DNA of 56,341 nucleotides from Myxococcaceae bacterium (lineage in GTDB: Bacteria; Myxococcota_A; Polyangia; Polyangiales; Ga0077539): NCBI GenBank assembly GCA_004297725.1, contig SCUS01000194.1, positions 1 to 56,341 of the forward strand, given 5' to 3'. The notes under the pieces were generated by a model that was given only the letters and a program-made list of their open reading frames with translations, made no database searches and was not told the origin of the DNA. Of the stretch, positions 51,326-56,341 are shown in pieces (position 1 is the first letter of the stretch; each line of letters opens with the position of its first letter). The position numbers were made by a program, and so were the translations under genes.

Positions 51326-52900
51326 TCACCAGACGACGGGCATCGCGGTGGCGCGGCGGGCGTCGGCGCCGGGGGCGATGAAGCCCGTCGCGTCGATGCC
51401 CCAGCACCAGGCGGCGCCGTCGAGGGCCCAGGCGCAAGTGTGGTCGCGCCCCGCGGCGAGCCGGAACACGCTCACCGGAATGCCGCGGACCGGGGCGCCG
51501 GGGGAGGCGACGGGCTCGCTCGAACCGCTGCCCGCCTGTCCCCCGAGGTTGTCGCCCCAGCAGGTGACGGAGGTGGGCCTCCCGCCGGGGTTGAGCAGCG
51601 CGCAGGTGTGGGCGCGCCCCGCGACGACGCGCATCGCGGCGCCCACCGAGGGCACCTGGCGGAAGCCCGTGGCGGGGTCAGGCGTTCCGCCGCCGATCTG
51701 GCCAGCTTCATCGAGGCCGTTGCACATCACGCGCATCGCGTAGTTGATGGTGCAGAAGTGCCGTCCCCCCGAGGCGGGTCGGAGGATGGTGCTGACCGCC
51801 GCGGACGAGAGCGCCGGCGCGAGCACCGGCGTGGTGAAGGCGTCGTGGCCCAGCGGGAGCCCGAGCTCGCCCTCGATGTTGCGCCCCCAGCAGGCCCATC
51901 CCCCGCCGAGGAAGTTGCGCTGGACGCAGGTGCGGTCGCCGCCCGAGACGAGGTTGGCGTAGGGGCCGGTGAGGGTGCCGAAGCGCACGTCCTCGGTGGG
52001 GGCGTTGGTGTTGGCCGTGGTGCCGCGCCCGGTCTGGCCGACCTCGCCGTTGCCCCAGCAGCGCACCGCCCGGGCGTTGGCGCCCGTGGCGTCGACGGCG
52101 ACGCACGCGTGGCGGGTGCCGGCGACGAGGCTCGCGGCCGTGGCGAGGCCTACCACGGCGGCGGGCCTGGGCGCCGGGTCGGGGTCGAAGGTGCCGCGCC
52201 CGAGCTGGCCCGAGCGGTTGTCGCCCCAGCAGAACACGCGCCCGTCGTTCAGCCGCGCGCAGGCGAACTCGTTGCCCGCCGCGAGCTCCGCCGCGGGGCC
52301 GGGGAGCGCCACCGGCGTGGGGCGCGTGCGCGCTCGGGTGGTGCCGTCGCCGAGCTGCCCGCGGTCGTTGTCGCCCCAGCAGCGCACCGCGCCGTCCATG
52401 AGCCGGGCGCAGTTGAAGCCCGCGCCCGCGACGAGGTCGACCATCGGGTTGCACACGCCCGCGGCGCACACGCCGTTGCACACGACGCCGCAGGCGCCGC
52501 AGTGCTGCGACGAGGTGGCGACGGAGACGCACGCGCCGTCGCACCGCTGGCCGGGCGCCTCGCAGGGCGGAGGCACGTCGACCGAGGGCGGCACGTCGTC
52601 GACCGAGGGCGGCACGTCGTCGACCGCGGGCGGCGCGTCGTCGGTAGCGGGAGGCACATCGTCGACCGAGGGCGGCACGTCGTCGGTGGCGGTCGGGGCA
52701 TCGACGACGGTCGGGGCGTCGACGACGGTCGGGGCGTCGATGGCGGTCGGGGCGTCGGTCGTGGGGGCGGGGCCCGCGTCGGGGGTGACGGCGACGGAGG
52801 CGTCGACCGCGGCGGGTCCGGGCGCGCTGCAGTGGGCGAGGAGCAGCGGGAGCGGGAGAAGGACGAAGCGGGCGTCGAAGCGGCGGGCAAAGAACTTCAT
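51326..52900 (-). CDS. RCC1-repeat lipoprotein
   Basis: The 524-residue protein starts at ATG52900 (GGAGG seven bases upstream). Lipobox LLLAHC (Cys24); linker of VDAPT and VDDVPPS repeats (about 30-110); one Cys module (HCGACGVVCNGVCAAGVC). Then about six RCC1/BNR-type repeats (LVAGAGFNCARLMDGAVRCW, GDNDRGQLGDGTT; ACARLNDGRVFCWGDNRSGQ; CAWALDGAAWCWG). RCC1 repeats form a seven-bladed propeller; each blade here has paired Cys, as in other secreted forms. Role unknown, likely surface binding. Confidence 0.88.
   Translation of the reverse strand: MKFFARRFDARFVLLPLPLLLAHCSAPGPAAVDASVAVTPDAGPAPTTDAPTAIDAPTVVDAPTVVDAPTATDDVPPSVDDVPPATDDAPPAVDDVPPSVDDVPPSVDVPPPCEAPGQRCDGACVSVATSSQHCGACGVVCNGVCAAGVCNPMVDLVAGAGFNCARLMDGAVRCWGDNDRGQLGDGTTRARTRPTPVALPGPAAELAAGNEFACARLNDGRVFCWGDNRSGQLGRGTFDPDPAPRPAAVVGLATAASLVAGTRHACVAVDATGANARAVRCWGNGEVGQTGRGTTANTNAPTEDVRFGTLTGPYANLVSGGDRTCVQRNFLGGGWACWGRNIEGELGLPLGHDAFTTPVLAPALSSAAVSTILRPASGGRHFCTINYAMRVMCNGLDEAGQIGGGTPDPATGFRQVPSVGAAMRVVAGRAHTCALLNPGGRPTSVTCWGDNLGGQAGSGSSEPVASPGAPVRGIPVSVFRLAAGRDHTCAWALDGAAWCWGIDATGFIAPGADARRATAMPVVW
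52567..52755. repeat. 21-bp and 15-bp tandem repeats (linker coding)
   Basis: Units of about 21 bases (52567-52690) encode VDDVPPS and units of about 15 bases (52691-52755) encode VDAPT in the RCC1 lipoprotein linker. CGTCGTCGACCGAGGGCGG-type units are nearly identical. Confidence 0.8.
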
Positions 52901-52972
52901 GGTGGGCCTCCGGGGCGATGACAGGTGGCGAGGCGCTGAGCACGGGGCGTTCCCTTGCGAAATCAGCGGCGT

Positions 52973-53165
52973 TCAGGCGGTGGCGTGAGGGGTCGGGCGG
53001 CGCGTCCACGCCACGAGGCGTGGCGCGGGCGCCACGGCCACGACGGTGTGCTCGACGAGCTCGAAGGGGCCGACGGCGGGCGCATCGTCGAGCGCGGCGT
53101 GTACCCGCAGCTCGACGCGAGGCGGCGTCGACGGACGCGAGGAGGCGACGAGGTAGGGAGCTACG
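52973..53165 (-). pseudogene. Coding-like tail without a start
   Basis: On the minus strand a frame ends at 52973 with RVELRVHAALDDAPAVGPFE and LVEHTVVAVAPAPRLVAWTR. Almost every codon ends in G or C, as in real genes here. No start codon precedes it within the gap; upstream it overlaps the lectin in another frame. It may be the remnant of a gene whose 5' part was lost, or be joined to the lectin by a frameshift. Confidence 0.35.
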
Positions 53166-53628
53166 GTCTGGATCGCGTGACGATCACGTTGAGCGAGCCG
53201 CTGTTGTCGGTGAAGTTGCCCGCAGGCGGCGCGTCGTTGGCGGCGAGCCAGAGCTGCCCCGCCCCCGGCACCTGCGTGGGCCCGATGCCGATGGGGAACC
53301 AGCGGGTCCCGTCGAAGGACCCGATCAGCGCGCCCATCGGGGCGGAAGGGAGGAGCGCGCCCGGCTCGAAGCGCGGCGCGGCGGCCGTCCCCTCGGGGCC
53401 GAACATCCCGTACGGGCCGCCGACGCTCCAGACCCCGTTGGCCTGGATCACCGCCGAGGTGCCCGGCGCGATGTAGATCGAGGAGGGGCTGGTGGGGAGC
53501 GTGCGCGCGTCGACGGCCACCGTCTCCATGGGGCCTCCGTAGGCGGGCCTCGGGGTCATGACGCAGCCACCCATGACGTGCGGGGCGGCGAAGAAGAGGG
53601 CGATGCCAAGGCGGGCGACTGTTTTCAT
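53161..53628 (-). CDS. LecA-like lectin-domain lipoprotein
   Basis: The 155-residue protein starts at ATG53628 (GGAG seven bases upstream). Signal and probable lipobox (APHVMGGC). The C-terminal domain resembles the PA-I galactose lectin fold: IGSFDGTRWFPIGIGP, GQLWLAANDAPPAGN, DNSGSLNVIV, where the Asn-Asp and DNSG parts include calcium/sugar ligands in LecA. I infer calcium-dependent sugar binding, untested. The gap to the divergent lipoprotein gene is 260 bases and shows no other gene. Confidence 0.65.
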   Translation of the reverse strand: MKTVARLGIALFFAAPHVMGGCVMTPRPAYGGPMETVAVDARTLPTSPSSIYIAPGTSAVIQANGVWSVGGPYGMFGPEGTAAAPRFEPGALLPSAPMGALIGSFDGTRWFPIGIGPTQVPGAGQLWLAANDAPPAGNFTDNSGSLNVIVTRSRP

Positions 53629-53888
53629 GGGGGATCTCCGTGCGAACGCGAGACGACCTGCGCGTCGTGCATCGCTCCCATTTGCAGGAGGGAGACCAGG
53701 CCGCGTCGGCGCGCATTCGCAGTGCCGCAAAGGGCTTGCGACGAGCGCCGCGGGGCCCGTGGCGTGGCGCCGCCGCCTCGCTCGGGGCGGGGGCGCCACG
53801 ACCCGGGAGGCCGCCGCCAGCGCGCTCTGCCGCGCGATCGGCCGCGGCATGCGCCGTGGAGAGGGCGGCGGGCAGGAGGCCCCCCCCG

Positions 53889-55922
53889 ATGTCCCACCAC
53901 CCGATCAAAGGTCTGACCCTCTCTACCCTGCTCGCGCTCGCGGCGTGCTCCTCCGAGCCGCCGACGGCGTCGCCCGACGCGGCCGCGCAGGACGCCCCCG
54001 CGAGCGACACCCCCGCGGCGCCGATGGACGTCCCCGCGCCCCCGGACGATGCGGGCGCCGGGGCCTGCGCGACGCTCTGCTCGGCGCTGGTGCCCTGCGC
54101 GGGGGAGATCGTCGGGTCGCGCGCGCAGTGCGAGGGCACCTGTTCGGCGCTCGCTCCGCCCGCGGCGTGCTTCTCGTGCGTGCAACGGCTCTGCGACGCG
54201 AGCTGCAGCGCCGCGTGCCGGGAGTGCATCCGCGGCGGCTGCTTCGGCGAGCCCCCGCGGGACGCCGGCGCCCCCGACGACGAGGGATCACCGGTCGACG
54301 CGGGCGCGCCCCTCGACGCGGGCCCCGGGGGCTGCAGGACCAACGCCGACTGCGCTGACAGCGAGGACGGTCGCTTCTGCAACACGGCGACCGGAGCCTG
54401 CGCGCGATGCGTCACGCGGAGCGACTGCGGCACCGGGCGGTACTGCGACGCGGCGATGAACCGCTGCGAGTACGGCTGCGGCGCCGACGCCGACTGCGAG
54501 GGCACGAGCTTCTTCGGCACCCCGACGCCCCGCTGCGACACCGCCAGGAACTCCTGCGAGCCGTGCGTGACCGACGCCCACTGCGCCGCGGGCCAGGTGT
54601 GCACCGGCAACCGCTGCGTGGCCGGGTGCTCGGCCTCGCGGCCCTGTCCCTCGGGCGCCTCGTGCTGCGCCGGCGCTTGCGTCGACACCGCGGCCAGCGT
54701 CGCCCACTGCGGGGCCTGCGGCATGGCGTGCCCCGCCCCCGCGGGCGCGACCGCCTCGTGCCGCGCCGGCGCGTGCGGTCTCGGGGCGTGCCTGCCGGGC
54801 CGGGCCGACTGCGACCGCAGCGCCGCCAACGGCTGCGAGGTCAACACCGCGACCAGCGCCACGAGCTGCGGCGCCTGCGGCACCGCGTGCCCCGCGCGTC
54901 CCAACGCCTCGCCCGCGTGCGCGGCGGGCGCCTGCGCCTTCACCTGCGGCGCGGGCTTCGCCGACTGCGACCGCGACCCGGCCGACGGCTGCGAGGTCGA
55001 CGTGCGCTCCACCGCGGCCCACTGCGGCGGCTGCGGCCGCGCCTGCCTCCCGGGGCAGTCGTGCGCGGCGGGCGCCTGCACCGGGACGCCGACCTGCGCG
55101 GCCCCGCTCACCGGCTGCGGCACGACCTGCGTCGACGTGCGGATCGACCGCGCCCACTGCGGCACCTGCGGCAACGCGTGCCCGCCGTCGCTCTCCTGCG
55201 TCGCCGGGGCGTGCCTGCCGACCTGCGCCACGGGCACCGTGCGCTGCGGCGCGCTCTGCGTCGACACCCGGACCGACGGCGCCAATTGCGGGGCCTGCGG
55301 CAACGCCTGCGTGGCGCCCGCGGGCGGCTCCGCGAGCTGCGCGGCGGGCTCCTGCGTCGGCGCCTGCCCGACGGGCCACGCCCTCGAGGGCGGCGCGTGC
55401 GTCGACGTCGCCGCGAGCCTCTCGGGGCTGCGCTGGGAGCTCCCCTGCCGAGCGCCCCGCACCGCCGTCGCGTGCGCGACCACCGTCCCCACGCCGCCCG
55501 CGACGACGCTCAGCGGGTCGAGCGCGAGGCGGTACGACCTCGTGCTGCGCTTCCGCGGCGTGGTCGAGCGCAAGGCCTACGCGGGCGGCGCCGCCGACGG
55601 CCCGTGGTACGTCGGCGGCAGCCCCGCGAGCAACGCGTACAACATCTACTCGCTCACCACCTCGTCGCCGGCGCAGACCTACTACGTCAACGCCGGCCCG
55701 CAGGCCGAGGTGTGCGTCGCGATCGATTTCGTCCGCACGGTGCGGGTCAACGGCGGCGCGCGGGTGCAGCTCAACGCGAGCACCGGCAACGACGCCGCGC
55801 AGCTCACCAACCACGACGCCGGGGGCCAGGCCATCGTGGTACCCGGCATCGCGCCCGCGCCCTCGGCCTATGATGGGCAGTTCGTGCAGATGGACGTCGT
55901 GTCGGTGACCCCGGTGCCCTGA
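53889..55922 (+). CDS. Cys-rich lipoprotein with C-terminal beta domain
   Basis: The 677-residue protein has a signal peptide and lipobox (LALAACS), a short DAP linker, then about ten Cys modules (HCGACGMAC; SCGACGTACPARPNASPACA; ADCDRDPADGCEVD). A C-terminal region without cysteines follows (about 520-677: LRWELPCRAPRT; YDLVLRFRGVVERKAY; ARVQLNASTGNDAAQLTNHD), which looks like a beta jelly roll and may bind sugars. It is a close relative in plan of the 28872 protein. ATG53889 places the signal peptide correctly; upstream in-frame codons are not secreted-like. Confidence 0.85.
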   Translation: MSHHPIKGLTLSTLLALAACSSEPPTASPDAAAQDAPASDTPAAPMDVPAPPDDAGAGACATLCSALVPCAGEIVGSRAQCEGTCSALAPPAACFSCVQRLCDASCSAACRECIRGGCFGEPPRDAGAPDDEGSPVDAGAPLDAGPGGCRTNADCADSEDGRFCNTATGACARCVTRSDCGTGRYCDAAMNRCEYGCGADADCEGTSFFGTPTPRCDTARNSCEPCVTDAHCAAGQVCTGNRCVAGCSASRPCPSGASCCAGACVDTAASVAHCGACGMACPAPAGATASCRAGACGLGACLPGRADCDRSAANGCEVNTATSATSCGACGTACPARPNASPACAAGACAFTCGAGFADCDRDPADGCEVDVRSTAAHCGGCGRACLPGQSCAAGACTGTPTCAAPLTGCGTTCVDVRIDRAHCGTCGNACPPSLSCVAGACLPTCATGTVRCGALCVDTRTDGANCGACGNACVAPAGGSASCAAGSCVGACPTGHALEGGACVDVAASLSGLRWELPCRAPRTAVACATTVPTPPATTLSGSSARRYDLVLRFRGVVERKAYAGGAADGPWYVGGSPASNAYNIYSLTTSSPAQTYYVNAGPQAEVCVAIDFVRTVRVNGGARVQLNASTGNDAAQLTNHDAGGQAIVVPGIAPAPSAYDGQFVQMDVVSVTPVP

Positions 55923-56222
55923 GCCGTCGCCCCTTCCCCGACCCTGGGGCCCTCTCTCCTCCCGAGGGGGCCACTCGACCCCAGTGGAGGGTTCCTCCTC
56001 CACGGCTCCATCGTTGCTCCGCCGGCCCGCTTGCTCCCCGACGGGCATCCAGCGTCGACCTCGTCGATCTCCCCGACCCACGCCTCCAGCGCACGTGCGC
56101 ATCTCCTCCTCGACCTCGCGACGGTCGCGATGCTCGAGGTGATCGCAGGGGCGAAGGGCTGCGGAGCCCCCCCGCTCCAGGGCGTTGGCCTGACGGGTTG
56201 AGTACGGCTTCGGAGGGCGCCT
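55923..56222. other. Gene-free stretch after the last lipoprotein
   Basis: No convincing gene is visible. A hairpin with perfect 7-bp arms GTGGAGG/CCTCCAC lies at 55984-56003, and a weaker one (GGCCC/GGGCC) near 55948-55972. Both could end transcription of the 53889 gene. Confidence 0.4.
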
Positions 56223-56341
56223 CCCCGGTACGACCGCGCGGTGTCGGACGACGGAGCCAGACCCCGAGCGTGAGCGAGGGGGAGGTGCGCCTTCGAGCGC
56301 ACGTTGTCAGCGGGGGGCAGCACCCCGCCAGGTCCTACGCT
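56223..56341. repeat. Diverged copy C of the palindromic family, cut by the window end
   Basis: CCCCGGTACGACCGCG, GGTGTCGG, AGCCAGACCCCGAGCG and GAGCGAGGGGGAG occur in the same order as in the left arm of the 31342-31702 element, with point changes (GAGCGTGAGCGAGG for GAGCGTTAGCGAGG). The right arm, if present, is outside the window. Confidence 0.7.

Overview
The window is GC-rich DNA that looks like a chromosome segment of a myxobacterium-type (Myxococcota, probably Polyangiales) bacterium. This is inferred from strong G/C at third codon positions, the many secreted lipoproteins with Asp/Ala/Pro-rich linkers and Cys-rich 'HCGACG' repeats, an NtrC-type activator, a Ser/Thr kinase, and the SpoVR/DUF444 pair. 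There is no rRNA, integrase or transposase, and I saw no CRISPR array.

Layout. 1-620: a repeat-rich intergenic stretch ending in tRNA-Ala(GGC) with its own promoter and terminator. 695-2761: a HTH/pseudo-receiver protein, a small membrane protein and an MFS transporter. 2786-11123 (minus strand): a type I restriction-modification operon in the order hsdM, an 84-codon ORF, hsdS, a DUF262/DUF1524 (GmrSD-like) gene, hsdR. Its hsdS and DUF262 genes look less GC-rich than the rest of the window. 11277-13714: divergent lipoproteins, one a GH18 chitinase-like enzyme. 13757-16435: spoVR and DUF444. 16565-16722: a small palindromic insertion. 16715-28835: a sigma54 activator, secreted lipoproteins (one lysyl-oxidase-like), an M20 peptidase, a soluble hybrid histidine kinase, an RluD-type pseudouridine synthase and a zinc-ribbon Ser/Thr kinase.

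28872-31250 is a large Cys-rich and Gly-rich lipoprotein. A 361-bp near-perfect palindrome follows at 31342-31702. 31775-45469 carries a membrane protein, the GTPases era and der, an FGE-like protein, a UvrD-type helicase, a parvulin, a c-type-haem lipoprotein, peptide deformylase, a LigB-type dioxygenase, a SUKH-like protein and an esterase. 45656-48199 has a cobalamin adenosyltransferase, fmt, a second deformylase and apaG. 49478-51144 pairs a JmjC/cupin-4 oxygenase with a small exported protein bearing four TDSD repeats; I consider this the best candidate for an undescribed system. 51326-55922 has an RCC1-repeat lipoprotein, a LecA-like lectin and another Cys-rich lipoprotein. A diverged copy of the large palindrome begins near the right edge.

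How the parts fit together: def, fmt and era/der are housekeeping translation and ribosome genes. The RM operon is a defence unit. The lipoproteins form a diverse surface repertoire built on one plan: lipobox, acidic Asp-Ala-Pro linker, then a variable outer domain. One repeat family, at 52-428, 31342-31702 and from about 56223, marks intergenic sites.
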